Of a DNA stretch of 64,000 nt, positions 1 through 9,700 are shown one piece after another. Source of the DNA: Larimichthys crocea (Eukaryota > Chordata > Actinopteri > Sciaenidae); the NCBI RefSeq assembly GCF_000972845.2, contig NC_040029.1, positions 627,421 through 691,420 on the forward strand, written 5' to 3'. A program made the translations under genes and the position numbers. The notes beneath the pieces were generated by a model, which saw only the letters and a program-made list of their open reading frames with translations, searched no databases and was not told the DNA's origin. Position 1 is the stretch's first letter; the number at the start of each line of letters is the position of its first letter.

Positions 1-189
1 AGGTGAGTTGTATATAAATTCACCCTCAGTACAGTTGTCATGAACGGGGAAATTAGCTACAGAGACCAAAACTGTTTTTTGTACCAGGCTGTAAACATGT
101 TTATTTCTGCTGTGAAACATGGGGACTTATGGAGACTGACTCACTTCTGGAGCCAGCCTCAAGTGGATCTTAGAGGAACTGCAGTTTCC
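1..189 (+). repeat. Dispersed repeat family A, copy A1 (cut by window start)
   Basis: This stretch recurs at least eight more times in the window in both orientations, so it is a dispersed element. Landmarks are a start near AGGTGAGTTGTATATAAATT, the stretch GGGGAAATTAGCTACAGAGA, and the end hairpin CCTCAAGTGGA..TTGAGG. Most copies end in GAACTGCAGTTT. It carries a short open frame starting MNGEISYRDQ that recurs in other copies; this reflects copy similarity and is not taken as a gene. The same element type is common in percomorph fish from memory; I do not assign a superfamily. Confidence 0.85.
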
Positions 190-1639
190 ACAGCTTGGTT
201 TCAACTCTCGAATTTTTCTTTACAATGTCAAATATTTGCAACAAAAGCGTGAAGTTTGAGGGTTGCCGCTCGGGACAAACAGTACCACCAGATATTTATC
301 ATAATTGGGTTTCATTCCACTAACACATAAAATCTGACATCATCTGCATATAATGACATTTTTTAAAATTATAGACCAATTATCATCCCTTCTATCTTCT
401 GATTTCTACTAATATTATAAAAGACGTCCATGTTTTAATTCTGTTCTGTAAGACGGTCTCAGAAAAATAGCCATTGTTTATTATTTTACATCTTGGATTA
501 CTTTTATCCAACTACTTATTTTATTATTCACTACTTCATTGTGGTTTTACACAGGCACATTGATCTGGATGCAATTTTTTGTTATGTAGTTGGATGGCAA
601 ATATAACAACCTTCATGCTGTAGGTTTTCTGCAGACTTCTATGTTAACGCTACAGTGTTATTATTTGTGCTTTCACAGGAAAGTTTCCACCTTCCAGTTT
701 TATCAATAGTTTTGTGATTTTCTATTATGCGCTTCAAAACATTTTCTCTCTTCCGGCATTTGTATGCTGCAATTTTAGAAAATATGTCTGTGTCTGTTTG
801 CTTTGCACACTTTTCTATCCACGTTACCGTTTCTCAGACTGTTCCTACTTTCCAGACTCGTTCTTTGTGTTCAAGATAATCCAGTAAATTCCATGACAAG
901 CATGTAAACAATGTTTGTCAACTATATTGAATGAGGACAAAGTGTGTTTTTAAAGCCTCCAATATAGTTAACGAATACATTCTTTTTATTGAATACAAAG
1001 AATTCGTTCATGCTTTTGTTGGTTATATCTACAGTATGAAATCTTTACTTTTTAATAACTGCTGGATTATTGTCTGAAATCCTCGGCCTAACACTACCTG
1101 ACCTGAATCTCTCTTTAATCCTGACTTTATTCATTTTCAGGATCAATGACAATGATGCTGAGAAATCCATAAAGCTAAAGATTTCCTCGTCTCCACGGTA
1201 TATCTTCTTTGTCTACTTAGTTTGTATGGAAGTCTTATCATGTAGCCTTTTCTAGAAATGTCAGCGAAGGAGTGGATTGATTTAGGTGCGTACAAATTCC
1301 AGTCCAAGAATAAGTGGACCAAGCCAACATTTGATTTGCCAAACAAAAGGTCGACTAAACTGCGATGAGTTTCCGTCAAATAAAACCCAACAAAAACAAA
1401 GTAATAAAGTATTTTCACCTAAAGATTGACCGGTTGGGTCAAATTAGAAGAATCCAACACCAGATGCCCAATGATTTAAATGTTTCAAAGCATATAGTGT
1501 AGGTAAGATCTCCATCGTCCACCAATTGTACTGACACCCTACATTAACGTATCAGGATTAAACTCCAGTGACTTGCTGGTGGGAGTCGGGTTCAGATCTC
1601 CAAATCTGGAGTGGCGGATGGCGCCACAAACTATGTTTT
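190..1639. other. AT-rich unique DNA, nothing recognised
   Basis: The stretch holds only short open frames that overlap on both strands, with no splice-bounded exon, tandem repeat or TE end that I can support. Confidence 0.5.
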
Positions 1640-1825
1640 CATTTGTGTAAAAATCACCTGGAAATAAGAACTGTTGTGGTTTTTTGCGGATCCTCTTAGA
1701 TCGAGTCCCCAATGTTGAACCACCATGTTTCTACAGCAGCCCATTAGGGACAAACCAAACACTGACTCTACATAGGACCTTTAGCGTTTCACGGCCACTG
1801 TAGTTTCTCCGTTATGCTTTAACCA
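1640..1825 (+). repeat. Dispersed repeat family B, internal fragment B1
   Basis: The block around AAAATCACCTGGAAATAAGA, through CACCATGTTTCTACAGCAGC and CAAACCAAACACTGACTCTA, matches from memory the inner part of a short non-autonomous fish element. The ends of that element read AGGTCCAGTGTGTAAGA and TGGACCTTT, as in the copy at 22,927. Both termini are missing here, so it is a decayed internal piece. Confidence 0.6.
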
Positions 1826-3180
1826 AGAGGTTCACCATTATGCCAGTGACTCACGCTTTACTGGGCACAAAAAGATATTGTGCAGAAAGAAATCTGTGAA
1901 CTTTTGCAGATAAGCTAACGTCATTAACATTCATTGACATTTCCTCATTACGCTGATAAAAATGTAATCTGCAGGAATTCCTCCCAAACAAATTAATAGC
2001 TTATGAATTCAGTAACATTCTGCGTCTGCTGTCTATTAAATAAAGATTTGGGTTGTTAGTGTATGATGCTTTTGCAGCTGCTAAACGATGTGGTCACTTG
2101 TCACCATTTCTATAAATCATGACAGGTTTTGCAGTCATTCAGTTGACGTGTTTGCAAAAGTTGCGGACTCACCGTCTCTTCTTTATCCCCTCCAAACTTA
2201 TATCTGCCTGCTGGTAATGAACTGTGTATCTCTGCTGCTGCCCTCCTTTGTCATGCCAAAGGGATAGATCTGTTCTTTATCTTCACGTTGAAATAAATTA
2301 CACCGTGCAAGTCAAAGACAAGCAATTCTGCTGCAGCGGAGATTGTGTTTGTCCGCGGCGTGTTAATGATTTTGTTTGCCGGCGATCTTTTCTGACTTCA
2401 CTCGAAACAGCTGGAAATCAATTTCCCTCACTCCGTAGTTAAACATGCAGAGTGTTTGTTTCTATAATTCATGTTGTGTTTGCCGTAACAAACGTGCACA
2501 CACAGATAAGCTAACTGAGTTTTCCTCCCAACGAGCTGAAGCGTTTGACTTTGTTCATTTTCCACGAGCGGCTGACGGAAATTCAAAGTGTTGTCGGATA
2601 AAAAAACGTGTATCTACAAAGAGTTTTATGAATGAAATAGACTTCCTCTCCTCTTTGTGTCTTTCAAAAGAAAAAAGGTCACCAAACTTCACACACATCA
2701 AATCTTTGCTTTGCTATAATGAGGCTGCCCTTCGCTAAGCCCAGCCCGTCCCAGATTCAACGGATTCATTTTTTCAACAATGACTCTTTAATTTCACACA
2801 AAGGTTAACAGAAGCAGATTCTCGTTTTAAAACCAGCCACAGGGAAAACACGACTAACCAGCACATTAGCCAGTGTTGCACAAAGATTTACATCTCTAAC
2901 TGACTTCCCAGTGTTTTCAGGTGATTCCTTTAATACATGAAGCTTGTTGAAATGTTTTAAATGTGACACCATGGACATAAAGCTCAAATACAGAGGCTGA
3001 AGCTAAATGCAGAAACGATAACATCTGAATTCATCTAGAAGACATGTAGTGACGTCCAGGGTTGAGCGAGACGGCGCTATACTATCATAGTATAGTCTTA
3101 TAAATAAAAAATGTACTTAATTGTATTATATTATAAATATTATATAAAAATACATAAAATATTTTTTTAAAAATCAGCCC
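1826..3180. other. Unique DNA, nothing recognised
   Basis: Two adjacent plus-strand frames of 72 and 97 codons lie at 2224-2738. They show no family resemblance, no consistent codon bias and no splice context, and I treat them as chance. The end (3,090-3,175) is very AT-rich. Confidence 0.5.
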
Positions 3181-3320
3181 GAGTACAGTAAATTAGCTAC
3201 AGAGACCAAAACTGTTTTTTGTACCAGGCTGTAAACATGTTTATTTCTGCTGTGAAACATGGGGACTTATGGAGCCAGCCTCAAGTGGACGTTTGAGGAA
3301 CTGCACTGGCTTCACTTCCC
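3181..3320 (+). repeat. Family A, internally deleted copy A2
   Basis: The copy lacks the bases between CAGTA and AAATTAGCTACAG, and again the ACTGACTCACTTCTGG segment before GAGCCAGCCTCAAG. It ends in GAGGAACTGCACTGGCTTCA. The end shows that the family continues a little past CTGCAGTTT into a GGCACTGGCTTCACTTC-type end. Confidence 0.75.
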
Positions 3321-5454
3321 AGCCACGGAGGTTGCAGCTTGAGCGCCGACCTTGAGCTGCTATAAATTATAGAGCTGCAGAAGTTATAATGAAATAAAAC
3401 CTTAATTTGGACCACATGGATACAAGATTTAGAGCGTCATTTATCAGCCCCAAATGCCACGGCATTAATATATGTTTTATTCCTCCCCTCATAATAAATA
3501 TGTTTGGGTAGGAAAGTGGAAGGTGTAATTTAAAAAAGAAATAACAGCACGGTAGAAACAGTCACGAGGCTCGGCTCCCCCCCAAACTCTCGGAGACGCT
3601 GTAAAAAGACTTCATCAGGCGAGCGGGCAGTTAAATGTCTCAGCAACTTTAACACCGTGATGGCGAGTTATCTGTCAACCCTGTGAGTCAGACATGCTGA
3701 GCTCCATGTTGGCGAGGAGGAAAATAAAACTGACACAGGTGTCAGCATCACTCGCCTTCTTCAAGAATTCAATTTTACTCGGCCAATGAAATCCCCTCGT
3801 TTGCGGCTATTTTTTAGATAGCGCATATACATATATATATATTGTATTTACTCATTTCTGTATGCAAATGAGTCCATTAAAACAGTCATGAGGGGAAATA
3901 TCCATTATGTTCTACGTTACAATGGCGGAAAATGCACATTGTTGTTATTCAGGTCAAAGTTTTTGGCGGTGCTATTATTGTTTGCAGACGGCGGGAAGAG
4001 TGAGCCGCCGCCGCCGCACTTTCATCATCCGCTCATTTGCCAACTTCACGATCATGCGGTTTATTTCCATGTAAATAAAAAACATCTATTTAAACCAGGG
4101 GGGTGTGTGAATTTAATCTGGGGGCAGGTTTATCTGCAGTGTGCCACCATTATTTGTGAAAATAATAATAAAAAATACATGCCCGCTCGTTATTTTTGTT
4201 ATATTTAATTCATGGTTGCCATTTTTCTTTTTCCAACGTGGATGCTGTTACCCAAACACGTTGAAACAATAACAGCATGACGCCGTGTAACTAAGCCACA
4301 AGATTTAAGGCTTTATTCATTAACACAGCAGCCAATCACATTTCATCTTTGGACTGGCTTACAGGCCACAAAGACAAAGGTCAGCACTAATCACGGCAAA
4401 CGTCGTTGGAGAACAACGTGGCGTGTTTTGGACACGAGAGCTCCCGATCTGTTAAAAGCTCTGATTCTCCTGGAAAAAAAACAAACAGCTGCCTTGTCAG
4501 GTGTAAAAACCTCTGGCAGCTGAGTTTACTGTAACCCTGGAAGAGGAGGCCGCTGTCAGACAAACAGAGCTCGGCATCGCCGACCTCTTTCTGCTGTCAA
4601 GTGCATCTGTGTTTGAGTCTGTTTTCTGATGCTCCGTTTCAGCCTGTGCGGTGAGAGAGACACCGATGCCACGCAACATCTGTTGCATGCTAATGCCTCG
4701 GTGGTGGCTGCTGCTGATGTTTTTCAGAGTGCAACAAAGCGAGTTGGTGTTTTGATTGAGAAAAGATTAGAGGGGACGGTTCAGAATCAGCCTGTCGCTG
4801 ACGACGTCTCGACAACTAGATCTGCTTAAATAAGTTAAATTATTACAAGCATCATCGAGTCTACAAGCGGAAGAACAATTAATCTGTAATTTTATATAGA
4901 AGCGGATTAAATAAACATTTAGAATATAGTGAAATAGCTGCATATTTTTAAAGATAACAGCCATTTGCACACATGGTGAGTATTTTTAGACTACATCACG
5001 AAACATCATCTTTCACTGTGCACACCTGAAAGAATAGATGTTCTTTATACAGTGTGTACTCCAAAAAATCACAATAAACTTTGTTTGCGTGTGAAAGTGT
5101 ACCCCGATATGTTATAATGATATGACAGGACATAAACGCTGATCTTCACTCAATCAGTCACAGCAGTAGACTCTTATGTGTCTACGATTTTTCCATGGAC
5201 ACATTCGGCTCCTCAGTCCGTGAACTTCATATTTATTTTTAAACTAGCTATCATGACTCACCTGCACAGGTGATGGAGGATGATCCAAACATTTCCAGTA
5301 AGTTCAAAAGTCAAAATATATTGAACAAAGATCGATGGAATCAAAACGAACATGTTTTTATCTGACCAAATATTCCTCATCAGTCCATATTAGTCCACCT
5401 TTAGTCTTTAAAAATGTTTTCTCTGAGTCACTGAACTGTTTGATCACTGACATG
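3321..5454. other. Unique DNA with one complex block near 3,880-4,230
   Basis: Most of the stretch is unremarkable. The block at 3,880-4,230 mixes a GCC-triplet run with balanced-composition sequence (for example TCATGCGGTTTATTTCCATG) and has no repeat match in the window. It could be a conserved regulatory element, but that is only an impression from composition. Confidence 0.3.
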
Positions 5455-5735
5455 CTGCACACAAACGAGGTGCACACCTGTGTTAACGAGGCGGTCTAAC
5501 CGCTCCATAACAAACAGAATATTCATTGAAGAAAGCTGAAACTGTAAATTCAGATGTATTACTTTATTAAAGTTTGACTTCCAGTGTATTTGTTTACATG
5601 TTTTATATTTTCAGGACGTGACAATGTGGAGGTGGCGGAGTGATATCTTTAGTGATGACACTAAAAGCACATTGTAAACGTTTAGTTGACCAATCAGATT
5701 GCTCGGTCGGACCTACTTATATATATAATATGGAA
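5455..5735 (+). repeat. Dispersed repeat family D, copy D1
   Basis: The stretch from GAGGTGCACACCTGTGTTAAC through AACGAGGCGGTCTAAC, CAGATGTATTACTTTATTAA and GACCAATCAGATTGCTC aligns collinearly with 9,117-9,700. In this copy the CACACCTGT..TTAACGAGG module is present once, while the second copy carries a long tandem expansion of it. Family identity is unknown. Confidence 0.75.
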
Positions 5736-5779
5736 TAAAACACTGTCCTTAAACGTGAAATCAACAGTACTAATGTACT

Positions 5780-5785
5780 TTTATT
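5780..5785 (-). promoter_or_regulatory. Poly(A) signal AATAAA for the single-exon gene
   Basis: TTTATT on the plus strand reads AATAAA in the gene direction and lies about 246 bases past the stop codon. It is the first canonical hexamer downstream. With the TATA box position it predicts a transcript of roughly 800 bases before the tail. Confidence 0.5.
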
Positions 5786-5837
5786 ATAATGTTGGAAAAA
5801 GTTTTTTTTTCCTCGATCGAATTGATCGAGAGGGGAA

Positions 5838-5955
5838 AACCGGAGCGACCCGGAGGAAAAACCCCAAACAAACATGAACTGTGACCAGATGGAAAGTCAA
5901 GTACAAGTTTTTTTCCCGTTAAAATGAAACGGTGGCGAACCGGAGCGACCCGGAG
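5838..5955 (-). repeat. Pair of exact 18-bp direct repeats in the 3' UTR, 100 bp apart
   Basis: AACCGGAGCGACCCGGAG occurs at 5838-5855 and again at 5938-5955 with no mismatch, in otherwise dissimilar sequence. Both fall in the predicted 3' UTR of the single-exon gene. Just beyond the first lies a short inverted repeat (CTCGATC/GATCGAG, 5812-5830). Purpose unknown. Confidence 0.7.
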
Positions 5956-5964
5956 AAAACCAAA

Positions 5965-6016
5965 AGGTGTGAATGTGATCAGTGTTCCTAAAAACAGTCT
6001 GATCACACTCACACCT
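5965..6016 (-). promoter_or_regulatory. Long 3'-UTR hairpin just past the stop codon
   Basis: AGGTGTGAATGTGATCA (5965-5981) and TGATCACACTCACACCT (6000-6016) pair over 17 bases with one mismatched position around an 18-base loop. The stem starts 15 bases after the stop codon. An RNA stem of this length could affect mRNA stability, localisation or translation, or be bound by a double-stranded-RNA binding protein. It may also be a leftover of an inserted element. Confidence 0.55.
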
Positions 6017-6031
6017 GGAAAGCACTACACG

Positions 6032-6547
6032 TCAGGCGAATAGTGCAAATAACACCAAATAGGCGATTACAGCGACCACACCAAGACAAGCTTCAAACAC
6101 GTTCCACCGACTGCGAGAAGAGCGTTTCTTGGCCTGTTCAGCGATGAAAGCTCTGGTGTGAGTCTGCAGACACTGGGCGATGTCGGCGTCAACGGCTGCG
6201 TCCTCTAGCAGAATGACAGTCTGCAGCAGTCCTTTGCTGCCGTACCTCTTCTGCAGATCTTTCTGCACGGCCTTGCACACCTTGTTGATGTCCTTCCCGT
6301 CTGGGCAGAAGTTTCCCGTCACAGTGAGCCCCTCCATGGTCTGGCTAACCAGAGTCTTCATGTGGGCCACCCACTGCTCCTTGGTACGGCTCTGCAGAGT
6401 GTTACACTTGTGTAACAGTCTTAAGGTCAGCATGGTGACAAACTGACGAAGCTGCTTCTGACTGTCTGTCTCGACTGGAGACTCGCAGCCAGAAGCAGAA
6501 GCAGCTGCAGGCTCGGTGCTGTTCATCGGGGAGTTCATTGTTTCCAT
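6032..6547 (-). CDS. Single-exon gene: 171-aa tail-anchored protein of unknown family
   Basis: The uninterrupted frame encodes 171 residues. Residues 1-28 are Ser/Ala/Glu-rich and probably disordered. Residues 29-137 look like a helical cytosolic domain with spaced leucines, a Trp at 59 and cysteines at 48, 81, 91 and 126. A basic patch (KKRSSRSR, 140-147) precedes a hydrophobic segment from about 150 to the last residue (CLGVVAVIAYLVLFALF). This is the layout of a C-terminally anchored membrane protein facing the cytosol. I chose the ATG at 6547 because it lies about 65 bases downstream of a TATA box; the ATG at 6538 is a possible alternative with A at -3. The frame stays open to an ATG at 6856, but those codons lie in promoter and repeat A DNA. 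I do not recognise the family. Alternatives are a retrocopy or a lineage-specific gene. Confidence 0.72.
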   Translation of the reverse strand: METMNSPMNSTEPAAASASGCESPVETDSQKQLRQFVTMLTLRLLHKCNTLQSRTKEQWVAHMKTLVSQTMEGLTVTGNFCPDGKDINKVCKAVQKDLQKRYGSKGLLQTVILLEDAAVDADIAQCLQTHTRAFIAEQAKKRSSRSRWNVFEACLGVVAVIAYLVLFALFA

Positions 6548-6611
6548 AAGAGTCGTCTTCCTTCTCTGGGATCCTTGAATCTGGTGAGTTTCTGTAGCAG
6601 TGTTGGTGCCA

Positions 6612-6619
6612 CTTATATA
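6612..6619 (-). promoter_or_regulatory. TATA box of the single-exon gene
   Basis: TATATAAG in the gene direction, inside CTATATAAGT. Initiation 25-30 bases downstream would fall near 6585-6592 and give a 5' UTR of about 40 bases to the ATG at 6547. This is the main reason to reject the upstream ATG at 6856. Confidence 0.65.
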
Positions 6620-6649
6620 GACAGTCCAGATCAAAGGCTCTAGAATGTG

Positions 6650-6657
6650 TGACATCA
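6650..6657 (-). promoter_or_regulatory. CRE/ATF-like site
   Basis: TGATGTCA in the gene direction differs by one base from the CREB/CREM consensus TGACGTCA. It sits about 30 bases upstream of the TATA box, a common spacing for CRE-driven promoters. Binding is inferred only. Confidence 0.4.
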
Positions 6658-6740
6658 CATAAGGCACGCTTCCTGTTGACCATTTATGGACATAATCAAA
6701 GACAAACAACTTCAAAAGGTGTTTTGATTTGATCTCTAGC

Positions 6741-6754
6741 GTTTCCATGGCAAC
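6741..6754. promoter_or_regulatory. RFX-type X-box
   Basis: GTTTCCATGGCAAC differs by one base from the palindromic RFX consensus GTTGCCATGGCAAC. RFX factors bind such sites in promoters of ciliary, testis-expressed and MHC class II genes. Here it lies about 120 bases upstream of the TATA box, between the TATA/CRE-like region and a CCAAT box. Confidence 0.55.
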
Positions 6755-6776
6755 CCCCCTCTGCTGGGAAATAGAG

Positions 6777-6781
6777 CCAAT
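6777..6781 (+). promoter_or_regulatory. CCAAT box (inverted relative to the gene)
   Basis: CCAAT on the plus strand reads ATTGG in the gene direction, an orientation used by NF-Y. It lies about 160 bases upstream of the TATA box at the very edge of repeat copy A3. The short motif alone is weak; its value is the combination with the X-box, CRE-like site and TATA box. Confidence 0.3.
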
Positions 6782-6782
6782 A

Positions 6783-7048
6783 AAGTAGAGTGCCGAAAAA
6801 CTGCAGTTCCTCAAACGTCCACTTGAGGCTGGCTCCAGAAGTGAGTCAGTCTCCATAAGTCCCCATGTTTCACAGCAGAAATAAACATGTTTACAGCCTG
6901 GTACAAAAAACAGTTTTGGTCTCTGTAGCCAATTTCCCCGTTCATGACAACTGTACTGAGGGTGAATTTATATACAACTCACCTGTTCACATTATATTAA
7001 GGCTTCAAGTTATGCAGGATTAAGAGCGTGCATGCTTTGATTGACAGC
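6783..7048 (-). repeat. Family A, near full-length copy A3 upstream of the gene
   Basis: The minus-oriented copy runs from TGCCGAAAAACTGCAGTTCC through CTCACCTGTTCACATTATAT to GATTGACAG. It abuts the promoter of the single-exon gene. Its reverse frame supplies the artificial N-terminal residues METDSLLEPASSGRLRN when the gene frame is extended upstream. Confidence 0.88.
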
Positions 7049-9116
7049 TCATTCCCCAACGTTTGTGTTCTTACTTTCTTCTTACACATGTTCCCAGTGT
7101 AGGTAACCACTCAGTGTGGTGTTGTATAATTACACTGTAATTTATAGATTCATTTCCACAGCTTACTTCCATGCATAAGTGATGTTTCTGCTAGAATAGC
7201 ACTCAAGAAACTTCTCTCTACGAGCGGTACAGTGCACATAATAACGTATGCACTACAGAGAGGAACGGGTAACAGAATAAAAACAGAAGAGTCAAACAAA
7301 AGCGGCTCAACATAAAGGCAGCTCCTCTGAGTGTTACTGCGAAGGCGGAAAGGAACAAAGCCTGTTGACCCGTGGGCATTTTAAAGCCTCCGTACGGAGA
7401 AGCGGCGTGCTCCGGTGAACTTTTTAACTCGGGCGTGGAGTCTTCGGCCGGTGAAGTGTTCAATAAATAAAAGAACACACGATAACGTTGCGGTTAATAT
7501 TTAAAGTCCCTGTCTCAGCATGCTCTTGGTGTGTGTGCGGCGGACCCCCCAGCAGCTTTGCGTCATTCAAATGCAAAGAGGGAGTGAGTTTGCTGCGTGT
7601 TAGCTCAGTCTAATATTTATGCCATGCCATATTTCCACTGGGTACGACAGAATTAAGATACTCGGAGCAAGAATATGCCACATTTTCTGCAGCTTTCACC
7701 TTAGTGGGAGCAAAATGAGTCGATTTTTGTAGCTTTTTCTTATTGCTACATAAATCATAGAGGTTTTATTTGTCATATAAAAGCACCGTAATGTGCTGCT
7801 AATTAGTTACTACAACATAATGTACACTTTAAAGTCCCTGTGTGGTGTTTTGAGATTACACACTCCTGTCAGGGCAGCCGTTATAATTAGACATTTTGTC
7901 TAACGCGTATTGAGACGACAGCATTTGTCACATGCTAAAACAAAAAGCTGTCAAACTCCAACAAGTGTTTATTATTCATCTTCAACCTCAGCGCACGCCG
8001 TGTCGTCGGCCGCGTGATCAAAACTCTTCAGAGGCTTCGTTGTTAATAGCTGAAGCAACACGAGAGACGAGGGGGACGGCCCAGACCAGCAGGCCTTGTT
8101 GCAATTCTGGCAACACGACTCCTCCGCCTGTCTCTCTAATGAACTCGCCGCATATTAATCCCTATCACTAATGAGGCCATTCACAATGATAAGCTTCCCC
8201 AGTATTCACTAATGAACACATGCTAAAGCCGCCTGGGTCTCTGCCGAGCACTCAAAATCACACGGCAGCGCCTGCCTGTCACGGCGGACACCTGGAAAAA
8301 TTTGACTTCAAGAGTGTGATATGACGCGAACATGACACCCTTTAATGGTTACACGTGCAGCCTCGACGAATGAAGGCTGAGTGACGGGACTTAAAGGGTC
8401 GGGTCATCGAATTACACTGAAACATGTCGTATTTTTGGAGTGGAGGGACTATTTCTTGGGTCGAAAAGTAGTCCCAGTTGTGTGACGATTAGCGTCACAA
8501 ACATCACCAAACTACAAATTCCTTTGGCTTCAAAGTTCGTTCATGTCCTGCCAATTTCTCTCGCCAAACATGTTTTGGTATTAATTGCCGTCTGGATTAT
8601 TTTCAGTGAGTTGTTCCAGTGAAGTGGAAGGTGGGCGTACAAAGAACAGAACTTTGTGCAATCAACATGTGGTACATCTACACAACAAAAGCACTTTTAG
8701 CTCCACAAAGTTACACAATAAGTAACGCCAGCCCACCCTTTACTTTTTATTTCTGCTATAAGTCACTTAACTTTCTCAGTTAAGATGTTTCCCAAACAAT
8801 AAGCTATAAATTATTCATGTTGTAGTTGAAGCAAATAGCTGCAGGAGAAAATAAATATGTTGTCAGGTTGAACATTTTGCAACATTTACTCGTTATGTTT
8901 TTTTAATAAATCAGGTGGCTCTAACTCTCAAGACTTACAGAAGAACAACTGCATGGTCTGATAGCACTAGGGTAGAGTGGATAAAATGAACAGTGTAATT
9001 ATACAACAATAACCACCTTAAATAAAATATATTATCAAACATTTTCATACTTAGAGGCAAAATAAACTTTTTTTTGCTTGTTGTGAACAAAAAGTGCATG
9101 ACTAATACCTGGAATT
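7049..9116. other. Unique DNA with a candidate regulatory block at about 7,975-8,300
   Basis: No gene or repeat is recognised. The block at 7,975-8,300 is free of simple repeats and dense in homeodomain-type cores (TCTAATGAAC, CATATTAATC, CACTAATGAGG, CACTAATGAAC), an arrangement seen in vertebrate conserved non-coding elements. This is a composition-based guess. Confidence 0.3.
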
Positions 9117-9460
9117 AGTCACAGCAGTGTTAATGAGGTACACACCTGTATTAATGAGGCACACACCTGTATTAACAAGGCACACACCTGTATTAACCAG
9201 GCACACACCTGTATTAACCAGGCACACACCTGTATTAACGAGACACACACCTCTATTAACGAGGCACACACCTCTATTAACGAGGCACACACCTGTATTA
9301 ACCAGGCACACACCTGTATTAACCAGGCACACACCTCTATTAACGAGACACACACCTCTATTAACGAGGCACACACCTCTATTAACGGGGTACACGCCTG
9401 TATTAACGAGGCAGACCTCTATTAACGAGGTACACACCTGTATTAACGAGGCGGTCTAAC
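9117..9460 (+). repeat. 21-bp minisatellite, about 16 copies
   Basis: The unit is close to CACACACCTGTATTAACGAGG, with variants CTCTATTAAC, AACCAGG and AACGAGA. Because 21 is a multiple of three, each frame on both strands encodes a seven-residue periodic peptide (for example LTRHTPV or VCLVNTG). The 85- to 111-codon open frames here are therefore artefacts. The array sits inside a copy of repeat D where the other copy has a single unit. Confidence 0.95.
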
Positions 9461-9700
9461 AGCTCCATAAAATCCAGAACATTCATTAAAAGATTCAGAT
9501 GTATTACTTTATTAAGGGTGAGGTAATTATATTTATTTACATGTTATGTACATATATATTTTCACACACGTTTTCATGATGTGGAGGTAGCGGAGTAATA
9601 TCTTTAGTGACGAGTCAGGTGTGCTGCTGGTTTGAGCACATAAAAGTTGTAGTCGACCAATCAGATTGCTCAGTGGGATCTACTTGTTGTACAATGTGTA
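9461..9700 (+). repeat. Dispersed repeat family D, copy D2 (part after the array)
   Basis: Collinear with D1: shared landmarks are AGCTCCATAA, CAGATGTATTACTTTATTAA, AATATCTTTAGTGACGA-like sequence and GACCAATCAGATTGCTCAGT. The two copies differ by several indels, so neither looks recent. Confidence 0.7.

Noticed and set aside
40..252. Recurring frame beginning MNGEISYRDQ (also near 32,854 and 42,353)
   Set aside because: It lies wholly in repeat A copies and is broken or altered in others. Its recurrence reflects copy similarity.
2224..2738. Two consecutive plus frames of 72 and 97 codons
   Set aside because: Short, different frames, no shared family, no promoter or splice context.
9102..9459. 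Periodic seven-residue open frames
   Set aside because: Translation of the 21-bp minisatellite on both strands.
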